Shown here: one piece after another, positions 1-9,582 of the stretch | Position numbering within the stretch: the stretch's first letter is position 1 | How the letters are laid out: each line of letters opens with the position of its first letter | Origin: Limosilactobacillus urinaemulieris | GTDB lineage: Bacteria > Bacillota > Bacilli > Lactobacillales > Lactobacillaceae | DNA length: 64,000 nucleotides | Assembly: GCF_014838745.1 (NCBI RefSeq) | Contig: NZ_JABUXR010000009.1 | Location: 1-64,000, forward strand | Direction of reading: 5' to 3' | Made by a program: the position numbers and the translations under genes | Notes under the pieces: generated by a model | Told to the model about the DNA's origin: nothing | The model's input: the letters and a program-made list of their open reading frames with translations, nothing else | The model's database searches: none

Positions 1-92
1 CTCTAATTCAAATTAATTAAGCGAATTGACTTCGCAAATGTTTTGCTTCAAATCATTATGATTGAAGACCCTACACATTTGATTCGTCGAAA

Positions 93-181
93 CTTTGTTC
101 AGTTTTCAAAGGTCTACCTTAACCGTCACCTAAGTGACAGTTAACATTAATGATTATATCAGATGTCATTTTAGATGTCAA
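93..181 (-). promoter_or_regulatory. rRNA operon promoter and boxA-type leader
   Basis: On the minus strand TTGACA (176-181) and TATAAT (153-158) are separated by 17 bp, a perfect sigma-A promoter. Downstream follow a GTCAC/GTGAC hairpin (125-138) and TTTGAAAACTGAACAAAG (93-110), the antitermination/processing motif typical of Firmicutes rRNA leaders. No ORF follows before the left edge, so I infer the 16S rRNA gene begins just outside. The promoter is seen directly; the rRNA assignment rests on the leader motif. Confidence 0.75.
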
Positions 182-523
182 TGATTAATTTCAATATTTT
201 TCAAATTAGCTCATCGGTCATCCTCAACAGACAACTTTTATAATATATCATCTTGTTAAGAGCGAGTCAACATGTTTATTGAAATAAAAACAATTAATCA
301 GATAAACAAATAACTTCTTGCATCTCTCAACAGGAACTATACTATACCTTCTTTTTATTTCTTCGTCAACAACAAATATGAAGAACTATTCATTTGTGCT
401 TTGCTAATTCGAACATTAAATTTGAATTAGCAAATATAGTTAGCAAGTTTCAAAACAAAGTAAAAGAGTGCCCGCCGTTTTTTTGGCAAAAGCACTCATA
501 AACTGAACAATTTATTTTTTAAA
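182..523. other. intergenic region between tyrS and the rRNA promoter
   Basis: No ORF or RNA gene is recognised. It holds the tyrS terminator (460-499) and an AT-rich inverted repeat at about 400-436 with arms TTTGCTAATTC and GAATTAGCAAA around a 14-nt loop. The function of the second hairpin is unknown; it could be an additional terminator or an operator near the rRNA promoter. Confidence 0.5.
460..499 (-). terminator. tyrS intrinsic terminator
   Basis: Minus-strand hairpin with arms GAGTGC..GCC and GGC..GCACTC followed by TTTTACTTTG, 25 nt beyond the tyrS stop. Confidence 0.7.
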
Positions 524-1777
524 TTATTTTACCCGAACCAAGAAGTAACGTTTCTTTCCGCGACGAACGATCACAAACTTGCCATCAAAGTGACTGCTTG
601 GATCGATCTCTGCATCAACATCAGTTACCTTTTCACCATTAATATGGATAGCACCATTTTCAACATCTTGTCGTGCTTGACGACGTGATGGTTCAATCTT
701 GGTGTCATCAACCAACCACAAAATGATATTCTTCTTTTCATTAGCTACTTCTACTGAAGGGACATCCTTGAAAGCTTGTTCAATTTCCTCAGTAGTTAAG
801 TCAGCAACATCTCCAGAGAACAATGCCTTAGTAATCCGTTGAGCTTCGGCCAATCCTTCTTCGCCATGAACGAACTTAGTAACTTCTTCAGCTAAGCGCC
901 GTTGAGCTTCTCGCTTCCATGGTTCTTTTTGAACTTTCTCGGCTAAATCATCAATTTCATCTTTAGATAAGAAGGTAAAGTATTTGAGGTATTTAACAAC
1001 GTCACGATCATCCTGGTTAATCCAGAACTGGTAGAATTCGTATGGTGAAGTCTTCTTTGGATCAAGCCAAATAGCACCACCAGCAGTTTTCCCGAATTTT
1101 GTTCCGTCAGCCTTTAACATCAACGGAATGGTCAGCCCGTATACCTTTGCGTCCGGTCCTTCTACCTTATGAATCAAATCAATTCCGGCAGTAATATTCC
1201 CCCATTGGTCTGACCCACCAATTTCAAGCTGCACGCTATTATTTTGGTAAAGGTGCAGGAAGTCTACCGCTTGAAGAATTTGGTAAGTAAACTCAGTAAA
1301 GGAAATCCCTGAGTCAAGTCGACTTGCAACAACTTCCTTGTTTAGCATTGTATTAACGTTAAAGAGCTTCCCAAAATCACGTAAAAAGTCAATCATGGTA
1401 AAGTCCTTCAGCCAAGTATAGTTATCAACAATCGTAAAATTCTCAGTACTGAAAAGCTTCTTCATTTGTTCGGTAAGAGCCTTCTTATTGTGCTCTAACT
1501 GTGATTCAGTTTGAAGGGTCCGTTCTGTTTTCCGTCCAGATGGATCACCAATTGCACCAGTTCCACCACCAATAATAATAACTGGGTGATGCCCTGCTAA
1601 CTGGAATCGTTTAAGAATCATGAAGGGAATTAAGTGGCCAATATGAAGACTATCCCCTGTCGGATCAGTTCCACAGTACAGACCAATGTTCTTGTTTTCA
1701 GTTAATTCCTTTAGTGCTTCTTTATCAGTGGTTTGGTTAATGGCACCACGCCACTCAAGTTCATCAATAATGCTCAT
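524..1777 (-). CDS. tyrS: tyrosyl-tRNA synthetase
   Basis: Class I aminoacyl-tRNA synthetase charging tRNA-Tyr in the cytoplasm. The 417-residue length is normal for the TyrRS-S type. HIGH is at residues 45-48, the KMSKS-like loop KFGKT at about 227-231, and the C-terminal 65 residues form an S4-type RNA-binding domain. The ATG at 1777 follows GGAGG. The gene stands alone behind its own T-box leader, so expression should rise when tRNA-Tyr is uncharged. The stop is TAA and an intrinsic terminator follows. Confidence 0.97.
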   Translation of the reverse strand: MSIIDELEWRGAINQTTDKEALKELTENKNIGLYCGTDPTGDSLHIGHLIPFMILKRFQLAGHHPVIIIGGGTGAIGDPSGRKTERTLQTESQLEHNKKALTEQMKKLFSTENFTIVDNYTWLKDFTMIDFLRDFGKLFNVNTMLNKEVVASRLDSGISFTEFTYQILQAVDFLHLYQNNSVQLEIGGSDQWGNITAGIDLIHKVEGPDAKVYGLTIPLMLKADGTKFGKTAGGAIWLDPKKTSPYEFYQFWINQDDRDVVKYLKYFTFLSKDEIDDLAEKVQKEPWKREAQRRLAEEVTKFVHGEEGLAEAQRITKALFSGDVADLTTEEIEQAFKDVPSVEVANEKKNIILWLVDDTKIEPSRRQARQDVENGAIHINGEKVTDVDAEIDPSSHFDGKFVIVRRGKKRYFLVRVK

Positions 1778-1799
1778 CGTATTGCCTCCTATATCATGT

Positions 1800-2045
1800 T
1801 TCAGATCAAAAAATCCCCAACTCCATATTGAAGTCAGGGACGATTTACCGCGTTACCACCTTGAATTGCAACTACTAATCCAGTAATTGCCTCTCTAGTC
1901 GATAACGAGACGATCCGTTCAAAATTGAAAAGCTCCGTAAGTGTAATTCGTTAGCCAACCGCATTAAACTTTCAGCAACCGTTTAATCTCTAATCTACTA
2001 GTTGGCAAACTACTAAATTACATCAACGCCTTTATTATTGCCGTC
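1800..2045 (-). promoter_or_regulatory. T-box leader of tyrS
   Basis: The minus strand contains the T-box sequence AAGGTGGTAACGCGG (1847-1862), followed by a hairpin with CCCTGACTTCA and TGGAGTTGGGG arms and a T run, i.e. the terminator that competes with the antiterminator. TAC triplets, matching a Tyr specifier, lie at 1943-1945 and 1937-1939; I cannot decide which sits in the specifier loop. Confidence 0.9.
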
Positions 2046-2075
2046 ATTGTACCTAGAGAGTTAGTACTTTGTCAA
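2046..2075 (-). promoter_or_regulatory. tyrS promoter
   Basis: TTGACA (2070-2075) and TACAAT (2046-2051) on the minus strand with 18-bp spacing, directly upstream of the T-box leader. Confidence 0.75.
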
Positions 2076-2084
2076 GATAAAAAG

Positions 2085-2118
2085 GAAGCCACCGAATCTA
2101 TTTCTTTCGTGACTTCTC
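2085..2118 (-). terminator. terminator of the DUF975-type gene
   Basis: Minus-strand hairpin GAAGTCACGAA / TTCGGTGGCTTC followed by CTTTTT, just after the stop at 2131. Confidence 0.8.
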
Positions 2119-2130
2119 TTTAACTAACAA

Positions 2131-3135
2131 TTATTTATTTTCTTGTTTCTTCTTATCCTGCTTTTGTTTAGCTTTCTTTACCTTTTTCTTTGGTGTATAA
2201 ACTTCATGAACATAAGCTTCACCAGTTAATTCAGCAACTGGCTTAAACGTGTCAGCAAAGTCTTCATCCAAGTTAGCGGTTTTCTTTGCTTCTTCATAGT
2301 AAAGGGCCCCACTGGCAAAAATCACTGGCAAGTAAGCAGCAAAGCCAAGAATCATTAACAACAAGCCAATGTATATCAACGCGTAAGTGGCGGTATAAAT
2401 ACCCCAGTATGCTAAAGCACCAAAAATGACTTCCCAAACAACCATTGGGATAAAGATTACTACAAGCATGATCAATAGGTAGTTCCACTTGCGCCCGCCC
2501 ATAAACCGTCGACTAGCAGTTAGGGCATGGCACATTGATTGACCAAGGAATTGTGGCTGACGATCACGGTAAAGGAAATTAGCTTGAGAATATTCAATTC
2601 CCTTCCATGCCATTACAATGTCGTTCAGTATCCGGCAAACAATTACTAATGCTTGGTTTTTAGCAACTAATCCGCCAATAATATCTAATGGCAAGCTCCA
2701 CAGGAATACAAACAAGCCAGTGTAAAGAATGATCCGCCATAATTGATTCTTCCGCAAGTGTTTATAGTGCATCCATACTGAGCCAGCACTGACAATTTGT
2801 TCAGGGTGGCGAACCTTATCCTGATAAGTAAATTGTGCGGCCGTGGTAAAGAATGAATAGAAGAATGACAATGCCACTAAAATCACAATTGCAAGAAGCA
2901 ATTCAAGCAAAGCCAATCCAATTGCAGCAGGTGATGCCATCCCGTACATAATCATCATGGCCATCCCCATTGAACTTAATATCCCCTGGGCAAAATAACC
3001 AACAATAAATGATAATGCGAGGAAAATAATCATCACTCCGCCAAGTGGCCACATTGAAGTTTGGTAATGTGGCTTAACTAGTTCCTTCAGATCATGAATG
3101 AACTGTTTTAAGGATAAATGATAACGTTTCTTCAT
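2131..3135 (-). CDS. DUF975-type integral membrane protein
   Basis: A 334-residue polytopic membrane protein with about six hydrophobic segments (first near residues 30-60, further ones across 80-285). The C-terminus is hydrophilic and ends in a Lys/Gln-rich stretch (about 310-334). The topology and motifs such as SQANFLYRD resemble the DUF975 family of uncharacterised Firmicutes membrane proteins. The substrate or role is unknown. It lies alone between the tyrS promoter and folT with its own terminator. Family assignment is from memory of the pattern, so moderate certainty. Confidence 0.65.
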   Translation of the reverse strand: MKKRYHLSLKQFIHDLKELVKPHYQTSMWPLGGVMIIFLALSFIVGYFAQGILSSMGMAMMIMYGMASPAAIGLALLELLLAIVILVALSFFYSFFTTAAQFTYQDKVRHPEQIVSAGSVWMHYKHLRKNQLWRIILYTGLFVFLWSLPLDIIGGLVAKNQALVIVCRILNDIVMAWKGIEYSQANFLYRDRQPQFLGQSMCHALTASRRFMGGRKWNYLLIMLVVIFIPMVVWEVIFGALAYWGIYTATYALIYIGLLLMILGFAAYLPVIFASGALYYEEAKKTANLDEDFADTFKPVAELTGEAYVHEVYTPKKKVKKAKQKQDKKKQENK

Positions 3136-3225
3136 TTAATACTCTCTCCAATTATTTCAGAATATATTTTTCATCATAACACAAAACGAACAAAGCTCAA
3201 TTTTCATGGTGCTTTTTTCATAAAA

Positions 3226-3283
3226 AATTCAAAAAGTGCTCACCATCACAGTCAGCAAGCCGATTAATGATGGTCAGCACTCT
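3226..3283 (-). terminator. folT terminator
   Basis: Minus-strand hairpin with arms AGTGCTGACCATCA and TGATGGTGAGCACT followed by TTTTTG. Confidence 0.85.
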
Positions 3284-3335
3284 AAATTATCTTCTATTAA
3301 AATCTTCGTCAAGATTCACCAAATTGCTACAGGAG

Positions 3336-3884
3336 TTATACCCTCAAATTAATCTTGCTCAATCGCTTCAAAATAAGGAAAACAATAATCCCTTCTAAAG
3401 GCCAAGTAATGACTTCTTTAGGCAATCGGATAAGCAAAAGCGCCCAGAATGTTTTTCCAGTACTTCCGGTATTTAAGCTCATAATGTAAAGCCAAAGCGT
3501 TGTAAAGATAACATTAGTTACTAAAATTTGGAAGAACTCATAAATTAGTGCCCGTTGCCAAGTAACTTTCTGGTTATACAGGAACATCCCCGCTAGTACA
3601 CCAGAAACAAAGGCTGAGAAGGTAAATCCCGGAAAAAAGGCGGTTCCAGAATTAAGAATGGTGTTACTAATAATATCATTAACCACCATGGCCCAGCCAC
3701 CAATCCACGGCCCTAAGTAATAACCAATCAAGGCCGTCGCAATAAAGCCAAAGCCAAATTTAAGAATTGTTGGATCACCAATTGAGATTTTCTCTAAAAC
3801 AACCTCAAGAGCAATCAGCATTCCGGCAAGAGTTAGCCGCTTAGTAGTAAACCTCGGACCAGCAAAAGATAAAATTGATGACAT
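3336..3884 (-). CDS. folT: folate ECF transporter S component
   Basis: A 182-residue integral membrane protein with about six hydrophobic helices, length and pattern of the FolT S component of energy-coupling-factor transporters. It would bind folate and work with EcfT and the two EcfA ATPases, which are encoded elsewhere. The N-terminal segment TTKRLTLAGMLIALEVVLEK matches S components, which pair with EcfT through small-residue motifs in the first helix. A probable tetrahydrofolate riboswitch precedes it, supporting folate as substrate. ATG at 3884 is preceded by AGGGAG. It is monocistronic with its own terminator. Confidence 0.85.
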   Translation of the reverse strand: MSSILSFAGPRFTTKRLTLAGMLIALEVVLEKISIGDPTILKFGFGFIATALIGYYLGPWIGGWAMVVNDIISNTILNSGTAFFPGFTFSAFVSGVLAGMFLYNQKVTWQRALIYEFFQILVTNVIFTTLWLYIMSLNTGSTGKTFWALLLIRLPKEVITWPLEGIIVFLILKRLSKINLRV

Positions 3885-3914
3885 CTCAATCCACTCCCTA
3901 CTTAAAATTTATTC

Positions 3915-4037
3915 TGTTAGGGAACACATTGACAGGTGTCTCTGTGGTGAATGCGAAATTATCAAGCAGCTAATGCTTCCTTCCAGCGTTCACATTCCGT
4001 TCCGCTGGACAATAACTCGGTAATTCCTACCCTAACA
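3915..4037 (-). promoter_or_regulatory. probable tetrahydrofolate riboswitch
   Basis: The leader of folT is closed by a perfect 8-bp P1 helix (TGTTAGGG at 4030-4037 pairing with CCCTAACA at 3915-3922 on the minus strand). Inside are segments reminiscent of the THF-I riboswitch (GGTAGGAATTACCGAGTTA near P1, a GGAAGGAAGCATT region and a late CGCATTCACC segment). The aptamer ends about 30 nt before the ATG, so control is probably translational. Class assigned by context (folT) and pattern; a covariance-model search was not possible. Confidence 0.6.
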
Positions 4038-4157
4038 TCCAATAATATATCTCAATCACGGATAATATTCAATATATTTAGCAATATTATATGGAAAATA
4101 CGCAATCATCAATTACAATCAATCGTCGTCGCTCGTATTTAACTTTATAAAGTAATA

Positions 4158-4193
4158 AAACACCGCGATTGATTCAAACTAAACCAATCGTGG
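4158..4193 (-). terminator. terminator of the 142-residue protein gene
   Basis: Minus-strand hairpin CCACCACGATTGG / CAATCGCGGTG followed by TTTTAT. Confidence 0.75.
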
Positions 4194-4225
4194 TGGAATA
4201 AAATCTTAATTATATCTGACTAAAA

Positions 4226-4654
4226 TTAATCGTTGAACTTTCCAGCACTCTTTAAAATTTCCTGAGCCTTTTCAAGGTAGTGGTGTTCAGCACGGAATGC
4301 CTTAATCTTACCGCCCTTACTCTCGTCTAAGCCGTCAAGTTGCTTTTCTAGTTCATCAAAGCCCTTCTTAAGATCTTTGATAACTGGTTCTTCATCTTCC
4401 ATGTAAATGTAGTGATTCTCAGCAGGATCCTTATGTCCTTCACCTGCAACACGTTCGAGCTTATCGCTATCCTTGTCTACTTTTTGAGCGTGCTTAAGAA
4501 TTGACTTGATATCCTTAATCGTTTCATGTTGAGCAGTACGATGCTTTTCGTTATCTACACTATCTTCAATCTTAGTTAAGTGTCCTTCAGCATCCGCAAC
4601 CTTTTTAGCAATCCGATCTAATGCCTTTAATTGACGTTTTGCATAATCAGCCAT
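4226..4654 (-). CDS. small charged coiled-coil protein of unknown function
   Basis: 142 residues, very rich in Lys, Asp and Glu, with no signal peptide or membrane segment, so probably cytoplasmic. The sequence reads as two helical stretches (about 5-65 and 88-140) split by a loop containing HKDPAENHYIYMEDEEP. Heptad-like spacing of Leu/Ile suggests a helical hairpin. I do not recognise the family. Start ATG at 4654 with a GGAGG upstream. It has its own promoter region and terminator, so it is an independent unit. Confidence 0.75.
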   Translation of the reverse strand: MADYAKRQLKALDRIAKKVADAEGHLTKIEDSVDNEKHRTAQHETIKDIKSILKHAQKVDKDSDKLERVAGEGHKDPAENHYIYMEDEEPVIKDLKKGFDELEKQLDGLDESKGGKIKAFRAEHHYLEKAQEILKSAGKFND

Positions 4655-4822
4655 AATAATAACCTCCTGATAAATATTTATTTACACTATTATTATATTT
4701 TTAATAATAGCGTTATGCAATTAATAGCACTTATTATTTTATGCTCATTGAAATAGTGATTAATATTTTTATCAGCATTTATTATATTAACTGAAAGATC
4801 GCACTTTGATTTTGTATCAAGG

Positions 4823-4973
4823 GGTTGTGACATAAGTCTTATTACTTAGATAAAACACGAACAGCGCAGTACACAAGTGAGCTCCAGTGTTCGGTAAGAT
4901 CCGAACTCTGGAGCTCTATTTGTGCTTGCGGGGGCGTGAAGACGAAGTCATAAATGACTTCTGTCACGCTCCC
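4823..4973. repeat. 151-bp double-hairpin repeat, copy 1
   Basis: Identical at 149 of 151 positions to 28341-28491, same orientation. It contains two strong hairpins: one with arms GAGCTCCAGtGTTCGG / CCGAACtCTGGAGCTC extended outward by CACAA/TTGTG, and one with GGGGCGTG..GAAGTCA / TGACTTC..CACGCTCCCC. It sits 18 bp beyond the gpmA stop and may act as the gpmA 3' end. No ORF is present. Confidence 0.9.
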
Positions 4974-4991
4974 CATTAAAAATATTTATTT

Positions 4992-5678
4992 TTAGTATTT
5001 TTCTTTGCTCAAAACGTTAAGCTTCTCGTCAAAGTCGTAGACAACTGGTTGACCAGTAGCCATTTCAAGGTTCATGATGTCATCATCAGAAATATTTTCG
5101 ATGTACTTGCTCAAAGCACGAAGAGAATTACCGTGAGCTGCAATGATAACGTTCTTGCCATCAAGAAGCTTTGGAGCAATCTCATCTTGCCACAAAGGAA
5201 TTACCCGTTCCAAGGTAACCTTTAAGTTTTCACCACCAGGAACTGTTCGTGGATCCAAGTTAGCGTAACGACGATCGTGTAATGCTGAACCTTCATCATC
5301 AGCAGTCAGCAATGGAGGTAAAACATCGTATGAACGACGCCAAATGTGAACTTGTTCATCACCGTACTTTTCAGCAGTAGCCTTCTTGTTAAGACCTTGT
5401 AAAGCACCATAGTGACGTTCGTTCAAGCGCCAAGTCTTGATTTCAGGAATCCAAAGTTGGTCACATTCTTCAAGAGCATAGTGCAATGTCTTGATCGCAC
5501 GCTTCAATACTGAAGTGTATGCATAGTCAAATTGAATACCATGTTCCTTAAGGGCCTTACCAGCGTTCTTAGCTTGTTCAACACCCTTTTCGCTCAAATC
5601 AACATCAATCCAACCAGTGAACTTGTTAGCAAGGTTCCATTCACTTTGGCCGTGACGAATTAAAACTAGTTTTGCCAT
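4992..5678 (-). CDS. gpmA: 2,3-bisphosphoglycerate-dependent phosphoglycerate mutase
   Basis: Interconverts 3-phosphoglycerate and 2-phosphoglycerate in lower glycolysis. 228 residues, normal for dPGM. The phosphohistidine motif [10 protein letters not shown] holds catalytic His9; the second catalytic His lies in [10 protein letters not shown] near residue 182. It also carries the family-typical RRSYDVLPP loop. ATG at 5678 with a GAAAGAGG upstream. It is monocistronic; the 151-bp repeat copy follows the TAA stop. Confidence 0.97.
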   Translation of the reverse strand: MAKLVLIRHGQSEWNLANKFTGWIDVDLSEKGVEQAKNAGKALKEHGIQFDYAYTSVLKRAIKTLHYALEECDQLWIPEIKTWRLNERHYGALQGLNKKATAEKYGDEQVHIWRRSYDVLPPLLTADDEGSALHDRRYANLDPRTVPGGENLKVTLERVIPLWQDEIAPKLLDGKNVIIAAHGNSLRALSKYIENISDDDIMNLEMATGQPVVYDFDEKLNVLSKEKY

Positions 5679-5809
5679 GTTTTAATGACCTCTTTCTTCT
5701 TAAAAATCGCTATACTACTATACAGCATTACCTAATCATTTTAATCCAAACATTGAAAAAATCCAATAGGTGAAGCAGTGATCTTGTGAAATTAATCGCG
5801 ATTATCGTT

Positions 5810-7066
5810 TCATAATCCAGCCTTTGCACCAATATCATGACGATAAAAGCATTCCGGTTGGTTTAGCTTTTCTAAATACGTATAAACACGATCATGAGCT
5901 TCCTGAAGCGTTTCTGCTTGAGCAAGAACCATTAATAACCGTCCTCCCGCGCCTCGTAAATGACTAAGCGTCCCCGTCACATTAGCATAGTCAATTTCCA
6001 CTTCGCTACTCTCAGGGAAGGAACCTAATTCTTGGTCATGAATTGGTTTCTGTGGGTAGCCTTGGGAGGCCAAAACAACACCAAAACTAGCGTCAGCGCT
6101 CTCATTAATCACCGGTAAAGGCTGATCATTAATTGCTGCATCAACAAGTTGATAAAGATCTGTATCTAAGCGTGGAAGAATCACCTGAGTTTCCGGATCA
6201 CCAAGACGAACGTTATATTCGATCACCTTTGGTCCATCTGCAGTCAGCATCAGTCCAATATAAAGGACACCATGATAATGGTATTCACCCTTCACTAACC
6301 CATCAACCGTTGGCTTAACCACTTCATCAATCATTCGTTGGCGATCAGTTGCCGATAACTGTGGGAGCGGACTATATGCCCCCATTCCTCCAGTATTTGG
6401 GCCCCGGTCACCGTCATAGGCACGTTTATGATCTTGTGCCATTGGTAAGATCCGGTAATGACCATTGCTGATTACCACAAACATCGAATATTCAGGGCCA
6501 TCCAAACATTCTTCGAGAACTATCCGGGCTTGGCCTGAAGCAAACATTTCTTTAATTGTTTGGACCGCAGCATTGTGATCCTGAGCAATTACAACTCCTT
6601 TGCCTCCAGCAAGACCATTTTCTTTAATAACAACCGGATAGCCAAATTGATCCACATGTTCAAGAATGGCCGTTTGGTCACGATAGGAAGCATGCTTAGC
6701 AGTTGGGACGCCATAATTATTCATAAAGTTCAAAGCGTAATCCTTTGATCCTTCTAATTGCGCTGCTCGAGCATCAGGACCAAAGATCTTCAATCCAGCT
6801 GCACGAAAGTCATCTACAATACCATCAACCAGGCAATCCTCAGGTCCCACAAACGTCCATTTAATATCATGATCCTTTGCAAATTTGATCAAACTGGCAA
6901 AGTCATTTTCGGCAATCGCCACTGGCTCAACACCCACGCTTGGCATCCCCACATTTCCCGGTGCACAGTAAACATGGTTGACATTAGCACTTTCCTTCAG
7001 CTTTTTGGCAATCGCAAATTCGCGACCTCCTTCGCCAATCACTAATAAATTAACTTTTTGCCCCAT
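5810..7066 (-). CDS. purD: phosphoribosylamine-glycine ligase
   Basis: ATP-grasp enzyme making GAR from phosphoribosylamine and glycine, step 2 of purine synthesis. 418 residues, usual length. The N-terminal GEGGREFAIAKKL, the ATP-grasp glycine loop ENGLAGGKGVV (about 147-157), HKRAYDGDRGPNTGGMGAY and the metal-binding EYNVRLGDPE motif are all present. It is the last gene of the pur operon, but is separated from purH by a 386-bp gap filled by composite element R1, so its transcription must read through several hairpins or use a local promoter. ATG at 7066 is preceded by CAGGAGGAAAT. Confidence 0.96.
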   Translation of the reverse strand: MGQKVNLLVIGEGGREFAIAKKLKESANVNHVYCAPGNVGMPSVGVEPVAIAENDFASLIKFAKDHDIKWTFVGPEDCLVDGIVDDFRAAGLKIFGPDARAAQLEGSKDYALNFMNNYGVPTAKHASYRDQTAILEHVDQFGYPVVIKENGLAGGKGVVIAQDHNAAVQTIKEMFASGQARIVLEECLDGPEYSMFVVISNGHYRILPMAQDHKRAYDGDRGPNTGGMGAYSPLPQLSATDRQRMIDEVVKPTVDGLVKGEYHYHGVLYIGLMLTADGPKVIEYNVRLGDPETQVILPRLDTDLYQLVDAAINDQPLPVINESADASFGVVLASQGYPQKPIHDQELGSFPESSEVEIDYANVTGTLSHLRGAGGRLLMVLAQAETLQEAHDRVYTYLEKLNQPECFYRHDIGAKAGL

Positions 7067-7122
7067 GATTTCCTCCTGAATTTGATGTTAGATAATCATT
7101 TTTGTTGCTGACTTGTGTTTGG

Positions 7123-7455
7123 GCAGCAGAGTCAAGATCTGCGCAGTAGCTGATTGACTTCTTTCATCAACAAGTTGATAGCAAGAAGTCTAATCAACCT
7201 TGCAGACGAAAACAAGTTTTCTGGTTCACCCCTTCACCGTGACCGCAATCTCCGCCTAACCTTCTACTGCAACATGGTCAAGATCTGCTTGCCAGGGACA
7301 TGCTAGAGCTAACGCAAGTCCTCTGCTGGCTCGCACTCTAATAAACGTGCTCAGCCTAACCTTCCTCGAGCTAACAACCTCCACCTCCGACGACAAGACG
7401 TCGTTCGGTGGAGGAATCGTTAGCCACCGGAAGGTTTTAACGGCTTCGCACTCTA
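7123..7455 (-). repeat. stop-anchored hairpin element R1 (composite, within pur operon)
   Basis: Between purH and purD. The primary unit begins at the purH TAG stop (7453-7455) and runs to about 7341: basal stem GTGCgaAGCC/GGCTgaGCAC, then AACCTTCC, GCTAACGA and CTCCACC arms and an ACGAC/GTCGT tip. A second unit (7262-7340) starts with its own TAGAGTGCGAGCC, and a third segment (7123-7261) carries the CGGTCACGG module, an AAGAAGTC-ATCAAC hairpin module and a GATCTTGACT end module. It fills almost the whole intergenic space. No ORF seen. Confidence 0.85.
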
Positions 7456-8991
7456 GTGTCTAAAATGCCTTACCCCGGTAGTAACCATGGCGATACCGTA
7501 TTTGTTGGCCATCTCAATTGATTCTTGATCACGGATGGATCCGCCTGGTTGAACAACTGCTTTAATCCCGTGCTTACCAGCGTATTCAACACAATCACCG
7601 AACGGGAAGAATGCATCTGAAGCCATTACGGTTCGTTCATCAATATCATCCCCCGCGTGCTTAACAGCAATTTTGAGAGAATCAATCCGGTTCGGTTGGC
7701 CTTCACCAACGCCAAGCGTCCGTTCATCATTTGCGAGGACAATTGCATTTGATTTAGCATGTTTAACTGCCTTCCAGGCAAACATCAGTGTCTTTAATTG
7801 TTCTTCAGTTGGTTGAACATCAGTTACGCATTTCCAGTCGTGATAGTCTTCTTCGAGGGTATCCTGTTCTTGCATTAACATCCCACCCATTACAGAAACA
7901 ACTTCATGCTTGGTTGGTTCATCCTTCTTACTGAAATCAAGACTGAGCAAACGAATATTTTTCTTCCTTGCCAAAATTTCGTACGCATCATCATCAAAAC
8001 CTGGTGCAATCACGATTTCAAGGAAGATCTTGTGCATCTTTTGGGCAGTTGCTAAATCAACTTTTCGGTTTAACGCAATCACTCCACCGAAAATTGAAAC
8101 AGTATCTGCAGCATAGGCACGATCCCAAGCTTGTTCTAGGTTCTCACCCCGACCAATACCACATGGGTTCATGTGTTTCATGGCAACGACTGTTGGTTCA
8201 TCAAATTCCCGAATGCAACGAAGAGCTTCATCTGCATCCTTAATATTATTGTAGGAAAGTTTCTTTCCGTGAAGCTGCTTAGCAGACAAAATCGAGAATG
8301 ATTTTGGTAGTGCATCTTGGTATAGCCAAGCTTTTTGGTGGCTATTTTCACCATAACGCATCGTTTCTTTCAAGTCCCACGTCAGAGTTAACTTTTCAGG
8401 ATCTTCTAGGCCATTTTCTTTAGTTAGGTATTGAGAAATCAACGCGTCGTAAGCGGCAGTGTGGCGAAAGGCCTTGGCAGCTAACTTTGAACGGGTTTCT
8501 AATGTTGTCGTACCGTTTTCCTTAAGTTCACCTAATACCCGATCATAGTCGTTCCGGTCAACAACGATTGTAACGTCACGGTAATTCTTGGCTGCTGAAC
8601 GAACCATGCTTGGACCACCAATATCAATATTTTCAATTGCATCCGCAAGCTTTACGTCTGGCTTTTCAATCGTCTCCTTAAATGGGTAGAGGTTTACACA
8701 GACAAGATCAATTGGCGTAATGTTAAGTTTTTCAAGAGTCTTCATATGTTCTGGTAATTCACGACGAGCCAGTAGCCCTCCATGAACATATGGGTTTAAT
8801 GTTTTTACCCGACCATCCAGGATTTCAGGAAAATGAGTAACATCTTCAATACTGATCGTCTTAATTCCTGCATCGTCCAAAACTTTCTTTGTACCACCAG
8901 TAGAAACAATTTCAAAGTCGTTTTCTACCAGTCCCTTAACAAAGGGAATCAAATTTGTCTTATCAGATACGCTTACCAATGCTCGTTTCAT
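7453..8991 (-). CDS. purH: bifunctional AICAR transformylase/IMP cyclohydrolase
   Basis: Last two steps of IMP synthesis. 512 residues. The N-terminal MGS-like cyclohydrolase domain occupies about 1-145 ([36 protein letters not shown]) and the AICAR transformylase domain the rest ([12 protein letters not shown] with catalytic Lys-His, [17 protein letters not shown]). Follows purN with a 3-bp gap. It ends in TAG that forms the first three bases of element R1. Confidence 0.97.
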   Translation of the reverse strand: MKRALVSVSDKTNLIPFVKGLVENDFEIVSTGGTKKVLDDAGIKTISIEDVTHFPEILDGRVKTLNPYVHGGLLARRELPEHMKTLEKLNITPIDLVCVNLYPFKETIEKPDVKLADAIENIDIGGPSMVRSAAKNYRDVTIVVDRNDYDRVLGELKENGTTTLETRSKLAAKAFRHTAAYDALISQYLTKENGLEDPEKLTLTWDLKETMRYGENSHQKAWLYQDALPKSFSILSAKQLHGKKLSYNNIKDADEALRCIREFDEPTVVAMKHMNPCGIGRGENLEQAWDRAYAADTVSIFGGVIALNRKVDLATAQKMHKIFLEIVIAPGFDDDAYEILARKKNIRLLSLDFSKKDEPTKHEVVSVMGGMLMQEQDTLEEDYHDWKCVTDVQPTEEQLKTLMFAWKAVKHAKSNAIVLANDERTLGVGEGQPNRIDSLKIAVKHAGDDIDERTVMASDAFFPFGDCVEYAGKHGIKAVVQPGGSIRDQESIEMANKYGIAMVTTGVRHFRH

Positions 8992-8994
8992 AGG

Positions 8995-9579
8995 TTAATT
9001 CTCCTTCTCTAACTCTGTCAAAACTTGTTTTACTGCTTCGGGATATAACTGATGTTCAGTCTCATGAACCCGTTCTTCCAACGTTTCTACAGTATCGCTA
9101 TGCAAAATCGGTACGTGCCGTTGGGCAATAATTGGTCCAGAATCTAACCCAGCATCGATATAGTGAACAGTTACCCCTGTCTGTTTTCGCTGGTCATTAA
9201 ATGCCCGCTCAATTGAATGTAATCCTGGGTACTCTGGCAACCATGCCGGATGAAGGTTGATGATCCGATGATCATATTGGTCCAGGATTGTTGGACCAAC
9301 TACCCTTAAGTAACCGGCCAAAGCAATAAAGTCAATTTGATACTTTTTCAACAACTGTAAAAGCTGTTCTTCGTACTCTTCCTTCCCACCACAGGATTTC
9401 ACCGTGAAACTTTCGGCAGGAACATCAAGGCGCTGTGCCCGTTTCATTACCGGTGCATCTGGATGGTTGCAAAAGAGTAGCGATAATTCACCAGGAATAT
9501 CACCGCTTTGAAAATGCTTTGCTAGCACTTCAAAGTTTGTTCCGTTCCCGGAAGCGAAAATGGCAACTCTCATTTTCAA
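8995..9579 (-). CDS. purN: phosphoribosylglycinamide formyltransferase
   Basis: Transfers formyl from 10-formyl-THF to GAR. 194 residues. The N-terminal FASGNGTNFEVL phosphate loop, the catalytic-site segment IINLHPAWLPEYPG and GVTVHYIDAGLDSGPII with the catalytic Asp are all present. Tight operon position: 3 bp between purM and purN and 3 bp to purH. Dependence on folate ties it to folT, although the two are far apart. Confidence 0.97.
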   Translation of the reverse strand: MKMRVAIFASGNGTNFEVLAKHFQSGDIPGELSLLFCNHPDAPVMKRAQRLDVPAESFTVKSCGGKEEYEEQLLQLLKKYQIDFIALAGYLRVVGPTILDQYDHRIINLHPAWLPEYPGLHSIERAFNDQRKQTGVTVHYIDAGLDSGPIIAQRHVPILHSDTVETLEERVHETEHQLYPEAVKQVLTELEKEN

Positions 9580-9582
9580 ATC

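Noticed and set aside
1-200. tRNA genes near the left edge
   Set aside because: No cloverleaf or CCA-ending segment; sequence fits an rRNA leader instead.
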